From an uncultured Anaerolineales bacterium (GTDB lineage: Bacteria; Chloroflexota; Anaerolineae; Anaerolineales; UBA6663): DNA of 64,000 nt. The position numbers and the translations under genes were made by a program. Positions 15,587 to 24,696 of this stretch are shown here, piece after piece (within the stretch, counting starts at the first letter, position 1; each line of letters begins with the position of its first letter). The DNA is taken from NCBI GenBank assembly GCA_937952305.1, contig CALFZO010000021.1, positions 1 to 64,000 of the forward strand, read 5' to 3'. The notes under the pieces are model-generated. The model ran no database searches, had not been told where the DNA came from, and saw only the letters and a list, made by a program, of their open reading frames with translations.

Positions 15587-17323
15587 ATGCTCCACTCGCT
15601 CAGCATCATCGACTTCGCCATCATCGACCGCCTGCAGTTGACGTTCGCGTCCGGCTTCGTCGTCTTCACCGGCGAGACCGGCGCGGGCAAGTCGATCATC
15701 ATCGACGCCGTCAGCAGCTTGCTGGGCGGCAAGACCGATGCCAGCTTGGTGCGGACCGGCGCCGATGTGGCCCGGGTGGAAGGCGTCTTCCGCCTGGACG
15801 ACGAGACGCGCGCGGCCGTGGCCGCCCTCCTGGCCCGCGAGGAACTAGCCGCGGATGAGAGCGGCGACCTGACGCTCACGCGCGACGTGCGCCGGGAAGG
15901 GCGCACCACCTGCCGCGTCAACGGCCAGCTGGTGAGCCTGGCGATCCTGCGCGAGATCGGCCAGTACCTGGTGGACGTCCACGGCCAGAGCGAGCACCTG
16001 TCGCTCCTGCGCGTCCGCGAGCACATCTACCTGTTGGACCGGTTCGCCGGGCTGGACCCGGAGCGCGAGGCGCTGAGTGGTGTGGTGCGGGAGCTGGCGA
16101 CGCTGCGCCAGGACCTGGCCGCGCTGCGCCGCGACGAGCGCGAGCGCGAACGCCGCCTGGACATGCTGGACTTCCAGGTCAACGAGATCACGTCGGCCCG
16201 GCTGAAGCCCGGCGAGGACCAGGCCCTGCTGCAAGAGCGCGTGCGCCTGGCCAACGCCGAGAAGCTGGCGGCGCTGGCCGACGACGCCATCCAGGCTTTG
16301 TCCGGCGGCGAGGCCGAGGCCGCCTCCGCCGCCGACCTGATCAGCCGCGCGGCCAAGGCCTTGGGCGCCCTGGCCAAGATCGACTCGGCCCTGGAGACTC
16401 AGCGCGACGCGGCCCAGGCCCTGAGCGAGCAGTTCAAGGACCTGGCCGGTGAGCTGGAAGATTATCGCGACGGGATCGAGTTCAACCCCAAACGCCTGGA
16501 CGCGGTGGAAGAGCGCCTGGAGCTGATCAAGCGCCTGCAGCGCAAATACGGCGACACCCTCGAAGCGGTGCTGGCTTACGGCGTGCGCGTGCAGGCCGAG
16601 CGCGAGGCGCTGACGCACGCCAGCGAACGCATCGGCGAACTGGAGAAGCAGGAAGAGACACTGCTGCGCCGGGTGGGCCAGCTCGGCGCCAAGCTCTCGG
16701 CCCAGCGCCGGGCGGCCGGGGAGCGCTTGGCGCGCGGCATCGAGGCCGAGCTTAACGATTTGAAGATGGAGCGCGCCCGCTTCGGCGTGGCGGTGGAGTG
16801 GCAGGACGCCGCCGACGGCGCCTACGCCGAGGGCCGGCGCGTGGCCTTCGACGGCACCGGCCTGGACCGGGTGGAGTTCCTGGTGGCGCCCAACGTCGGC
16901 GAGGGCCTCAAGCCGCTGGTCAAGATCGCGTCCGGCGGCGAGACGGCGCGCCTGATGCTGGCCTTGAAGGGCGTCCTGGCGCGGGCGGACCGCACGCCGA
17001 CCCTGATCTTCGACGAGATCGACCAGGGCATTGGCGGGCGCGTCGGCGCCGTGGTGGGGCGCAAGCTGTGGGGGCTGGCGCAAAGCCATCAGGTCTTGTG
17101 TATCACCCACCTGCCGCAGTTGGCCGGCTTCGGCGATCAGCACTTCCGGGTGGAGAAGCAGGTGGTGGCCGATGCCGGCGCGGCGCGCACCGTGACCGCC
17201 GTGACGCCGCTGACTGAGACGGCCCGCGTGGCCGAGCTGGCGCAGATGCTGGGCGGGGCGGGGGCCAAGACGCGCGAGAGCGCCGAGGAACTCCTGGCCC
17301 TGGTCCAGGCCGAGAAGCGATAG
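15587..17323 (+). CDS. recN: DNA repair protein RecN
   Basis: RecN is an SMC-like ATPase that helps double-strand break repair. The 578-residue protein has Walker A GETGAGKS near residue 30, a QSEHLSLL segment, a long coiled-coil centre (about 155-370), the ABC signature IASGGETARLMLALK near 445, and Walker B TLIFDEIDQGIGGRVG near 470. The final HLPQLAGFGDQHF matches the D-loop/H-loop region. Its place after nadK is conserved in many bacteria. It starts 28 bases after the zinc-finger membrane gene. Confidence 0.95.
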   Translation: MLHSLSIIDFAIIDRLQLTFASGFVVFTGETGAGKSIIIDAVSSLLGGKTDASLVRTGADVARVEGVFRLDDETRAAVAALLAREELAADESGDLTLTRDVRREGRTTCRVNGQLVSLAILREIGQYLVDVHGQSEHLSLLRVREHIYLLDRFAGLDPEREALSGVVRELATLRQDLAALRRDERERERRLDMLDFQVNEITSARLKPGEDQALLQERVRLANAEKLAALADDAIQALSGGEAEAASAADLISRAAKALGALAKIDSALETQRDAAQALSEQFKDLAGELEDYRDGIEFNPKRLDAVEERLELIKRLQRKYGDTLEAVLAYGVRVQAEREALTHASERIGELEKQEETLLRRVGQLGAKLSAQRRAAGERLARGIEAELNDLKMERARFGVAVEWQDAADGAYAEGRRVAFDGTGLDRVEFLVAPNVGEGLKPLVKIASGGETARLMLALKGVLARADRTPTLIFDEIDQGIGGRVGAVVGRKLWGLAQSHQVLCITHLPQLAGFGDQHFRVEKQVVADAGAARTVTAVTPLTETARVAELAQMLGGAGAKTRESAEELLALVQAEKR

Positions 17324-17372
17324 TGCGCGGACGGGCCGCGGGCCGCGGACGCAGTCACGCCGGAGGGTCGCT

Positions 17373-18131
17373 ATGCAGGCATATGGGGCGGGTTTTGCCC
17401 GGCTGTACAACCTGCGCTGGGCCGGCTTTGCCCGGCAGGTGGCGCCGGGGCTGCACACCTTCTACACGCGGACGCCCCTCGGCCAGACGGAACGGAGCCT
17501 GCTGGACCTGGGCTGCGGCACCGGCCAACTGGCGCGCTATTTCCTGGAGCACGGCTTCCGCGTCACCGGTGTGGACCTCTCGGCCGCGATGCTCGAATAC
17601 GCGCGCGAGAACTGCGCCGACTACATCGCCGACGGCCACGCCCGCTTTGAGCGCGGCGACATGACGCGCTTCTCCGTGGCCGACCACTTCGGCCTGGTCA
17701 CCGCGACTTTTGACGCCCTCAACCACCTGGCGGATCTGGACGCGCTGCGGCAGTGCTTCCGGGCGGTCTTCCCGATGCTGCTGGATGAGGGCAAGTTCAT
17801 CTTCGATCTCAACACGCGCGTCGGGCTGCAGCGCTGGAACAACATCAGCGTGGAGGAAAGCGACGACACCTTCGTGGTCACGCGCGGCGTCTACGACGGC
17901 CGCGGCGACCGGGCCTGGACGCGCATCTCCGGGTTCGTGCGCCGCGGCCGCGACGCCTACGAGCGGGTGGAGGAGACGGCCTACAACACCGTCTTCGATC
18001 TGGCCGAGGTGCGCCAGGCGCTGCTGGAGGCTGGCTGGGCGTCGGCTTACTGCGCGCGCTTCCCGGACCTGGAGACGCCGCTAGACGATCCGGAGCACGA
18101 GGGCCGCGTGTTCGTGATCGCCCACAAGTGA
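17373..18131 (+). CDS. Class I SAM-dependent methyltransferase
   Basis: 252 residues with a clear Rossmann-type methyltransferase core: motif I LLDLGCGTGQLARYF (about 47-61), the acidic end of strand 2 in VTGVDLSAAML, and the motif around FERGDMTRF. The C-terminal part (SGFVRRGRDAYERVEETAYN...) resembles a family of small methyltransferases often seen beside repair or metabolic genes. The substrate is unknown. GGAGG lies 8 bases before the ATG. It is the last gene of the run that starts at ssb and is followed by a strong hairpin. Confidence 0.9.
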   Translation: MQAYGAGFARLYNLRWAGFARQVAPGLHTFYTRTPLGQTERSLLDLGCGTGQLARYFLEHGFRVTGVDLSAAMLEYARENCADYIADGHARFERGDMTRFSVADHFGLVTATFDALNHLADLDALRQCFRAVFPMLLDEGKFIFDLNTRVGLQRWNNISVEESDDTFVVTRGVYDGRGDRAWTRISGFVRRGRDAYERVEETAYNTVFDLAEVRQALLEAGWASAYCARFPDLETPLDDPEHEGRVFVIAHK

Positions 18132-18163
18132 AGGCGGGCGCGGGACGGCCGGAATTAAACGCA

Positions 18164-18190
18164 AAGGGCCGGGCATGCCGCCCGGCCCTT
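18164..18190. terminator. Two-way hairpin terminator between convergent genes
   Basis: AAGGGCCGGGC (18164-18174) pairs perfectly with GCCCGGCCCTT (18180-18190) around 5 bases. On the minus strand the hairpin is followed by a T-rich stretch (GTTTAATT), so it best serves the zinc-ribbon gene at 18208-18411, but its position also suits the methyltransferase. Confidence 0.75.
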
Positions 18191-18207
18191 GACCGTTCGC
18201 GCTCGGT

Positions 18208-18411
18208 TCAGTCTTGCGACCGAACCTCATCCGGCAGGTAGTACTCGAATTCGCAGCGCAGATCATCGGCCACTTCCAGGGTGCCGTAATCGCTGTCGTA
18301 GGTGTAGCCGCAAGTTACACAGCGGCCGGTGACTTCGAGCCCGCCCGGCGCCGATTTGATGCTCAACAGCAAGCCGCGCGATTCACAGTAAGGGCACATT
18401 CCGAGTTCCAT
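18208..18411 (-). CDS. Small zinc-ribbon protein
   Basis: 67 residues. CPYC near the start and CVTC in the middle make a four-Cys zinc ribbon (MELGMCPYCESRG, GRCVTCGYTYDSD). The C-terminus is acidic. The ribosome site GAGGAG lies at good distance from the ATG and the gene ends in a strong terminator, which supports a real gene despite its size. It is divergent from the cytochrome-propeller lipoprotein gene. Function unknown. Confidence 0.75.
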   Translation of the reverse strand: MELGMCPYCESRGLLLSIKSAPGGLEVTGRCVTCGYTYDSDYGTLEVADDLRCEFEYYLPDEVRSQD

Positions 18412-18461
18412 AGGTTGTCTCCTCTAGTTGCCAACGATACCCGTTCGCGATTAAGCTCAGT

Positions 18462-18467
18462 TAAAAT
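18462..18467 (+). promoter_or_regulatory. -10 box candidate (TAAAAT) before the di-haem lipoprotein
   Basis: TAAAAT ends 9 bases before the ATG at 18477. If used, the leader would be 0-3 bases. No ribosome site is seen before this ATG, which fits leaderless translation. No convincing -35. Confidence 0.35.
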
Positions 18468-18476
18468 CTCGCTCAA

Positions 18477-20288
18477 ATGGACGCGACTTATCTGACGATT
18501 ACCCGACGCTTGCTTGGCGTCAGTTGGGCGCTGGCGCTCCTGACCGGTTGTTTCGCTCAGCCGGCGCCCGCGCGCCCGGCAACCCCATCGGCCCAGCCGA
18601 CCGCCTCCAGCACGGTGGCGCTCACGCCCGCTGGCGCGCAGCTGGTGGTGGCCAACCGCGCGGCCGGCTCGGCGGCCGTGGTCGACGCCGAAACACTGAC
18701 CGTCCGGGCGGAAATCCCGGTGGGCGGCGTGCCGCGGACTGTGGCGCTGACCCCGGACGGGGCGCTGGCGCTGGTCACCTCGGCGCAGACTGGCACGCTC
18801 AGCCTGCTGGACCTGCGGACGGCCCAGCTCGTGGCCCAAGTGCCGCTGGGCGCCGAGCCGTACGGTGTCGTCGCCGATGCGGCGCGCGCCTACGTCAGCT
18901 TAACGGCGGGGGCGCGGGTGGCGGTCGTCGATCTCGCCACCCGCACCCTCGTGCAGACCCTCCCCGTGGAGTCCTTCCCCGCCGGCCTCGCGCTCTCGGG
19001 TGATTACCTGTACGTGACCCATTTGTATACCGGGCGCATCACCCGCCTCTATTTGCCCGAACCGACCCAAAGTCAGGTGATGGCCACCGAGGCCGAGGCG
19101 AACCTGGCGCAGAATCTAGCCTGGCAGCCGGACGGCAGGCGCGCCTACTTGCCGCTGACGCTCATGCACACCGACGCAGTGCCGCTGCGCCCTGAAGCCG
19201 CTGTCTCTGCGATTGTCAAAGTACTTGATCTAGCGGAGTTCACGGCCTCGGCCGGCGAGTGGATCGCGCTGGCCGCTCCGGACCGCGCCGTCAACCTGCC
19301 GGTGGCGGCGGTGGTGTCTCCGGATGGGCGCTGGCTGTATGTCGCTAACGCCGGCACCGATGATGTGGCCGTGGTGGATCTGTCCACTCAGCAGACGGCG
19401 CTGGTGATTGCCGTCGGCCATAACCCGCGTGGACTGGCCTTGTCCCCGGAGGGGAGCCGGCTGTACGTGCACAACGCCCTGGATAGCTCTCTGAGCGTAG
19501 TGGATGTAGCCTATCAGGAATCGCCGGGCGCAACTATGCCCCGTTTGTCCCACGTTGGCACGGTCGCGCTGGCGGCCGCGCCACTTTCCGAAACGCTGCG
19601 GCTGGGCCAGCAGTTGTTCAACTCAGCGCTGCCGCCGATGTCGCAAGGCTGGCTGTCCTGCGCCACCTGCCACTTCGAGGGCGGGCACGATGCGCGCACC
19701 TGGCTGGGCTTCCCGGATGGGCCGCGCAACACGCCGACGCTGTTCAACCTGGCGCAGACTGCGCCGTATCATTGGAACGGCGACCTGGACGAATTGCAGG
19801 ACACCGAACTCACGGTGCGGGCGATCCAGGGCGGGGCGGGCTTGATCGCCGGCGACGTCTACCCGCAGGCCGGCGCGCCGAACGCCGGCCGGTCGGTGGA
19901 GCTGGATGCCCTGGCGGCTTATCTCCAGGCGCTGACGCCGCCGCCCGCCCCCGCGGAGGTGGACGCCGCCACGGCCGAACGCGGCGCGCGCGTGCTGGCG
20001 CGCTGGGGCTGCACCAACTGCCACCCGGCCCCGCGCTTCACCGATCAGCAGACGCACACCCTGGCGCGCGATGGCATCGGCGACGCAGCCCTGCAGCGCA
20101 GCGCGGGCGGCCTTAACTTCGACACGCCGGCGCTGGGCGGCGTCTGGGCTTCGGCCCCGTTCTTTCACGATGGCTCGGCGGCGACGCTGCGTGACACGTT
20201 GTATCGTTCCGGCTTCCACGGCATGGGCTGGGCCATGAACGCGTCCGAGGTAGACGACCTGCTGGCTTATCTTCAATCCTTGCCCTGA
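18477..20288 (+). CDS. Beta-propeller / di-haem cytochrome c lipoprotein
   Basis: 603 residues. A signal peptide ends in ALLTGC, a lipoprotein cleavage site, so the protein is exported and lipid-anchored. Residues 45-365 are YVTN/YncE-type propeller repeats (VVANRAAGSAAVVDAETL, GRWLYVANAGTDDVAVVDL). Residues 375-600 resemble a di-haem cytochrome c peroxidase domain with two haem sites, CATCH near 394 and CTNCH near 511. Likely distal Met ligands include the one in HGMGWAMNASEVDDLLAYL. It may be a surface redox enzyme, peroxidase or quinol-amine type. The fusion of propeller and di-haem domain is known in a few families; the exact substrate is not clear. Confidence 0.88.
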   Translation: MDATYLTITRRLLGVSWALALLTGCFAQPAPARPATPSAQPTASSTVALTPAGAQLVVANRAAGSAAVVDAETLTVRAEIPVGGVPRTVALTPDGALALVTSAQTGTLSLLDLRTAQLVAQVPLGAEPYGVVADAARAYVSLTAGARVAVVDLATRTLVQTLPVESFPAGLALSGDYLYVTHLYTGRITRLYLPEPTQSQVMATEAEANLAQNLAWQPDGRRAYLPLTLMHTDAVPLRPEAAVSAIVKVLDLAEFTASAGEWIALAAPDRAVNLPVAAVVSPDGRWLYVANAGTDDVAVVDLSTQQTALVIAVGHNPRGLALSPEGSRLYVHNALDSSLSVVDVAYQESPGATMPRLSHVGTVALAAAPLSETLRLGQQLFNSALPPMSQGWLSCATCHFEGGHDARTWLGFPDGPRNTPTLFNLAQTAPYHWNGDLDELQDTELTVRAIQGGAGLIAGDVYPQAGAPNAGRSVELDALAAYLQALTPPPAPAEVDAATAERGARVLARWGCTNCHPAPRFTDQQTHTLARDGIGDAALQRSAGGLNFDTPALGGVWASAPFFHDGSAATLRDTLYRSGFHGMGWAMNASEVDDLLAYLQSLP

Positions 20289-21014
20289 GTGATCCTGATG
20301 CTGCCGCTTGACCGCCAAAACCGTTATCGCGCCCGCTATGCCCGCGAACACCCCGGCTGGCGGTCCAGCGGCGCCGAATTGGAGGCGCTGGTGCGCGGCC
20401 ACCTGCGCCCGGACGGTCACGTCCTGGACGTGGGCTGCGGGCGGGGCGGGGTGATGGAACTCTTCTGGCGGGCCGTGGCGCTGGCCGTGGGGCTGGACCC
20501 GGACCCTGCCTCGCTGCGCGAACAGCGCACCGGCATGCCGGCGGCCGCCGGCCTGGCCGAAGCGCTGCCGTTCGCCGACCAGACCTTTGACTTGGCGATT
20601 GCGGTGTGGGTGTTGGAGCATCTGCCGCGCCCGGAGGCGGCCGTGCGCGAAGTGGGACGGGTGCTGAAGCCCGGCGGCCGCTTCGTGTTTCTGACCCCCA
20701 ACGCCTGGCATCCGCTGGTGCGCGCCAACCGCGCCGGTCAGCTCTGGCCGCGGCTGCAGCGCGCGCTGGTCCCGGCCCTGTACGGGCGCTCGGCCGATGA
20801 CACCTTTCGCGTCCATTACCGCGCCAACACGCCCGCTCGGCTGGCCGCGCTGGCGGCCGCCGGCGGCTTCCAGGCGGCGGCGCTGCGCGCCATCGGCGAT
20901 CCCACCTACCTGGCCTTCAACGACCCCCTCTATCACTTCAGCGTCGCCGTCGAGCGCTGGCTGCCGGCGCGCTGGCGCGTCCACTTGCTGGGCGATTGGG
21001 TAAAGGCGGGGTAA
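20289..21014 (+). CDS. Class I SAM-dependent methyltransferase
   Basis: 241 residues. Motif I is VLDVGCGRGGVMELF and a later FDLAIAVWVLEHLPRPEAAVREVGRVLKPGG block is typical of the Methyltransf_11 group. The GTG at 20289 directly follows the upstream TGA; an ATG at 20298 is a close alternative. The C-terminal region with LYGRSADDTFRVHYRANTP resembles methyltransferases that act on lipids or sugars, but this is weak. It is probably co-transcribed with the lipoprotein gene. Confidence 0.88.
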   Translation: MILMLPLDRQNRYRARYAREHPGWRSSGAELEALVRGHLRPDGHVLDVGCGRGGVMELFWRAVALAVGLDPDPASLREQRTGMPAAAGLAEALPFADQTFDLAIAVWVLEHLPRPEAAVREVGRVLKPGGRFVFLTPNAWHPLVRANRAGQLWPRLQRALVPALYGRSADDTFRVHYRANTPARLAALAAAGGFQAAALRAIGDPTYLAFNDPLYHFSVAVERWLPARWRVHLLGDWVKAG

Positions 21015-21063
21015 AAAACGCGCCGCCAACACGGCCCGGTCCAGGCGCCGGCGGCCCCTGCTG

Positions 21064-21069
21064 TAAAAT
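21064..21069 (+). promoter_or_regulatory. -10 box candidate (TAAAAT) before the cyclase gene
   Basis: TAAAAT ends 29 bases before the ATG at 21099, leaving a leader of about 23 bases. No -35 of note. Supported only by the hexamer and position. Confidence 0.3.
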
Positions 21070-21098
21070 GAGCGGTATCAGGCCAGGATTATTGCGCG

Positions 21099-24000
21099 AT
21101 GGCTCGTTGCAGCAACTGCGCTTTCGACAATCCCGCCGGCATGCGCTTCTGCGGCCAGTGTGGCACGCGCCTGCCTGAGCCCGCCGCCCCGGCGGAGCCG
21201 GCGGCCGGCTTCTCCCCGCAACGCTTTGGCGTCATGATGGGCGCCGACCTGCTCGAACGCTTCCGGCGCGCCGGCCTGGAGGCGGCCGGGCAGCGCCGCA
21301 CGGTCACCGTCCTCTTCGTCGACATCAGCGGCTATACCACGCTCTCCGGCCAACTTGAAGCCGAGGACCTTTACTCGCTCGTTCAGCCGACGCTGGGCGC
21401 GCTGGCCCAGGCCGTCTACAAGTACGACGGCGTCGTGGACAAGTTCACGGGCGATGGGTTGATGGCGCTGTTCGGCGCGCCGATCGCCCACGAGGAGCAT
21501 GCCGAGCTGGCCGTCCGCTCGGCCCTGGAGATGCAGGCCGAGGTCACGCGCCTCAACGGCGACGTGCGCCAGCGCTTCGGGCTGGAGCTGCAGCTGCACA
21601 TCGGTTTGCACGCCGGGCCGGTTGTCGTCGGCGGGGTCGGCTCGGACATGCTCATGAACTACACGGCCATCGGCGACACCGTCAACCTGGCCCGCCGCCT
21701 GGAAGAGGCCGCCGAGCCGGGGGTGATCTTGGTCAGCGAAGCCGTCCACCAGCTCACCAAGAGCGCCGTCGATTACGCGCCGCTGGCGTCTCTGGCGCTC
21801 AAGGGTTTCGCGCAACGGCAGCCGGCTTTCCGCGTCGTCGGCCCCAAGGCCCAGCCGCGCTCGGCGCGCGGGGTGGAGGGCTTGCACGCTCCGCTGATCG
21901 GCCGCGACGCCGAGTTCAACCGGCTCAAGAAGTCGGTCACGGCCCTGGTCACGCAACAGCTCGGGCAGTTCATCCTGGTGACCGGCGAGGGCGGCATCGG
22001 CAAGAGCCGGCTGACCAGCGAGCTCAAAGCCCTGCTCCGGCCCTCGGCGGTGCGCATCATCGAGGGCTATGGCCTGACTTACCGGCGCACCGTCTCCTAT
22101 TGGGCCTTCCTGGACGCCTTCCGCCACTACCTGGGCGCCACGCCGGACCTGACCGAGGCGCAGACCCGCACGCTCCTCCAACACCGGGTCGAAGAGGTGT
22201 TGGGCGCCGCGGCGCCGGCGGCGCTGCCGTTTCTGGAAAACTGGCTGTCCTTGCCGCCCAGCGATCCGGCGGCGGCTGAACGCCTGCGTTTTCTGGATGC
22301 CGACCGGCTGCGCCAGCAGACATTCCTGGCGGTGCGGGATGTGCTGGTGGCTGAGGCGCGCCGCCAGCCGGTCTGGTTGATCCTGGAAGACCTGCATTGG
22401 GCCGACGACGCTTCGCTGGAACTGCTGACGTTTTTGATGGAGTCGGCCGCCCAGGCGCCGTTGCTGCTGTACGCCATCACCCGGCCGTATGGCGAGGGCG
22501 CCCTGGCTCAACTGGTGGCCCGCGCCCAGCGCACGCTGGGCGAGCGCTTCGTCGAGGTCGCCCTCACCAGCCTCTCGCCGGATCAAAGCGAGCGCCTGCT
22601 CTTCCAGCTCCTGCCGATGGCCGAGTTCCCGGAGCGTTGGCTGGCGTCGATCCTGCAGCGCTCGGCCGGGATCCCGTACTATCTGGAAGAGATCCTGCGG
22701 ATGCTGATCGACCACGGCATCGTCCAGCATGAGGCGGGCGGGTGGGCACTGGTGCCGGGCGCCGAGCCGGACGCGCTCACGGTGCCGGAAAACCTGCAGG
22801 CCCTGATCCTGGCCCGCTTCGACCGGCTTGGCCCGGCGGAGCGGCACGCGCTCCAGGCCGCCTCAGTTATCGGGCGGCAATTCAGCCGGCCGCTGCTCAA
22901 GGCCGTCGCCGAGTCGCTCTCGGAGGCTGAACTGCGCGCGGCGTTGGCGAGCCTGGTGGAGCGCGAGTTTGTCATGCCCCCCGACAGCGTGGCCGCCGAC
23001 GAGTACCGCTTCAAACATGTGCTGGTGTCCGACGCCATCTACAGCACGCTCCTGCGCCGCAGCCAGAGCGAGCTGCACGGCCGCGTGGGTGAAGCGCTGG
23101 AAGTGCTGTACCCCGACCAGCTAGACAAGAATGTGGAATTGCTGGCGCGCCACTATAGTTTCAGCCCGCGTCTGGAACGGGCCCTGCACTACCTGATCCT
23201 GGCCGGGCAGCGAGCGGCCCGCGCGTACCTCAACCCCCAGGCCCGCCAGCACTACGAGCAGGCCGTGGCCCTGTTGTCCCAGGTGGACCACACGCTCGAG
23301 CAAACCATCCTGGCCAACATGGGCCTCGGCGACGTCCTGGTGTTCGCGGGCGAATATGCGACCGCGCGCGTGCAGTACCAGGCCGCCCTGGATGCCATCC
23401 CGGCCAGCTTTACTGGGCCGCAGGCGGCGGCGCGCGGCGAACTCTACCGCAAGCTGGGCTTCGCGCACCTGCGCCAAAGCGATTACGATGCCGCGCAGGC
23501 GGCCTTCCAGGCGGCGCAAGCAGCTCTGGCTGAGGCGGCCGCGCCCAGCCCCACCGAGCAGGCCCGCATCCTGAGTGATCTGGGTCGGACCTACTTTGAG
23601 CGCGGCGATTTGGAGGCGGCCGAGCAGGCGCTGACACAGGGCCTGGCCCTGGTGGACCCGGCACAGGCGCCCGACGTCGTCTCGTCGCTCTACAACCGCC
23701 TGGGCGCGGTGGCGTACACGCGCGGCGAATGGGCGGCCGCCGCCGCCAACGTGCGCAAGAGCGTCGAAATTCGCGAGCTGATCGGCGACCGGGTGGGCGT
23801 CGCCGGCTCCTTGAGCAACCTCGGTCTGCTGGATATCGCCCTGGGCGATCTGGACAGCGCCATGGTGCACCTCACGCGCAGCCTGGAGCTGCGCGCCCAG
23901 CTCGGCGACGTGCAGGGGACCGTAATTGTGCAGGGCAACCTCGGCTATCTGTACATCAATCGCGGCGACCTGGACGCGGCTGCCGATGTCCTACGGCAGG

Positions 24001-24596
24001 CGACCCAGTCTGCGCAGGCGTTGGGGATCGGCTACCTGCTCATCCAGAACCAGCGCCTGGCCGGCGCCCTGCATGTGGCCGCCCAGCAGTGGGATGAAGC
24101 CCTGGCGGTGCTGGAGGAGTGCGTCCAGCGCGCCAACGAGATCGGCGCCCAGGACCAACTGGCCGACGTCTACCGGCTGCTCGGCGAAGCCTGGCTGGGC
24201 GCCGGGCAGGTGGAGGCGGCCCGGGAGTGGGCGCAGCGCGCCGTGAAGCTTATGACCGGCACGCACCTGCTGGGGCCGACCGAGGAGCGCGGCAACCTGC
24301 TGCGCCTGTCCGGGACCGTCGCGCTGGAACGGCACGAGTGGACGGCGGCGGAGGCTTACTTGCAGGAGAGCTACGAGGTCTTCCGCAGCCTGGCCAATCG
24401 GTTGGGGGAGGGGCGCGCCCATTACCAGCTGGCGCGCCTGGCTCAGGCGCGCGGCGATCAGGCCGCCGCCCTTCAGCGCTTGAGGCAGGCGCTGGAGATC
24501 TTCCAGGCGGTCGGCGCCAAACTAGACCTGGCGGCCGCTCAGCGCAGCCTGGCCGAGCTCGGATCGGGACCCGCGTCCAAGACCCCTCCGCGTTAG
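21099..24596 (+). CDS. Zinc ribbon - class III cyclase - AAA ATPase - TPR protein
   Basis: 1165 residues. Residues 4-21 hold a zinc ribbon (Cys4, 7, 18, 21). A class III nucleotide cyclase domain (about 65-225) follows with both metal Asp residues (VLFVDISGYT and KFTGDGLMALFG) and the purine/transition-state part AIGDTVNLARRLE. An AAA-type ATPase (about 270-650) has Walker A GEGGIGKS near 295 and Walker B WLILEDLHWADD near 428. The rest is a TPR array (about 690-1150). This layout is common in Actinobacteria and Chloroflexota as a signalling hub. All catalytic cyclase residues look intact, so cAMP production is plausible. What the TPR region senses is unknown. Confidence 0.93.
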   Translation: MARCSNCAFDNPAGMRFCGQCGTRLPEPAAPAEPAAGFSPQRFGVMMGADLLERFRRAGLEAAGQRRTVTVLFVDISGYTTLSGQLEAEDLYSLVQPTLGALAQAVYKYDGVVDKFTGDGLMALFGAPIAHEEHAELAVRSALEMQAEVTRLNGDVRQRFGLELQLHIGLHAGPVVVGGVGSDMLMNYTAIGDTVNLARRLEEAAEPGVILVSEAVHQLTKSAVDYAPLASLALKGFAQRQPAFRVVGPKAQPRSARGVEGLHAPLIGRDAEFNRLKKSVTALVTQQLGQFILVTGEGGIGKSRLTSELKALLRPSAVRIIEGYGLTYRRTVSYWAFLDAFRHYLGATPDLTEAQTRTLLQHRVEEVLGAAAPAALPFLENWLSLPPSDPAAAERLRFLDADRLRQQTFLAVRDVLVAEARRQPVWLILEDLHWADDASLELLTFLMESAAQAPLLLYAITRPYGEGALAQLVARAQRTLGERFVEVALTSLSPDQSERLLFQLLPMAEFPERWLASILQRSAGIPYYLEEILRMLIDHGIVQHEAGGWALVPGAEPDALTVPENLQALILARFDRLGPAERHALQAASVIGRQFSRPLLKAVAESLSEAELRAALASLVEREFVMPPDSVAADEYRFKHVLVSDAIYSTLLRRSQSELHGRVGEALEVLYPDQLDKNVELLARHYSFSPRLERALHYLILAGQRAARAYLNPQARQHYEQAVALLSQVDHTLEQTILANMGLGDVLVFAGEYATARVQYQAALDAIPASFTGPQAAARGELYRKLGFAHLRQSDYDAAQAAFQAAQAALAEAAAPSPTEQARILSDLGRTYFERGDLEAAEQALTQGLALVDPAQAPDVVSSLYNRLGAVAYTRGEWAAAAANVRKSVEIRELIGDRVGVAGSLSNLGLLDIALGDLDSAMVHLTRSLELRAQLGDVQGTVIVQGNLGYLYINRGDLDAAADVLRQATQSAQALGIGYLLIQNQRLAGALHVAAQQWDEALAVLEECVQRANEIGAQDQLADVYRLLGEAWLGAGQVEAAREWAQRAVKLMTGTHLLGPTEERGNLLRLSGTVALERHEWTAAEAYLQESYEVFRSLANRLGEGRAHYQLARLAQARGDQAAALQRLRQALEIFQAVGAKLDLAAAQRSLAELGSGPASKTPPR

Positions 24597-24638
24597 CGCC
24601 GGACGACGCCGCGCTCACGCTTATTCTCCACCGCCCGC

Positions 24639-24644
24639 TATAAT
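24639..24644 (+). promoter_or_regulatory. -10 box candidate (TATAAT) for the secreted hydrolase
   Basis: A perfect TATAAT ends 52 bases before the ATG at 24697. The -35 region (TTATTC at 24621) is at a 12-base spacing and not convincing. Confidence 0.4.
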
Positions 24645-24696
24645 CTGGTCGAGCGTTGTTCCGGCGCTGGGCCGCCCACTTTGCCAAGGAGTCGCC

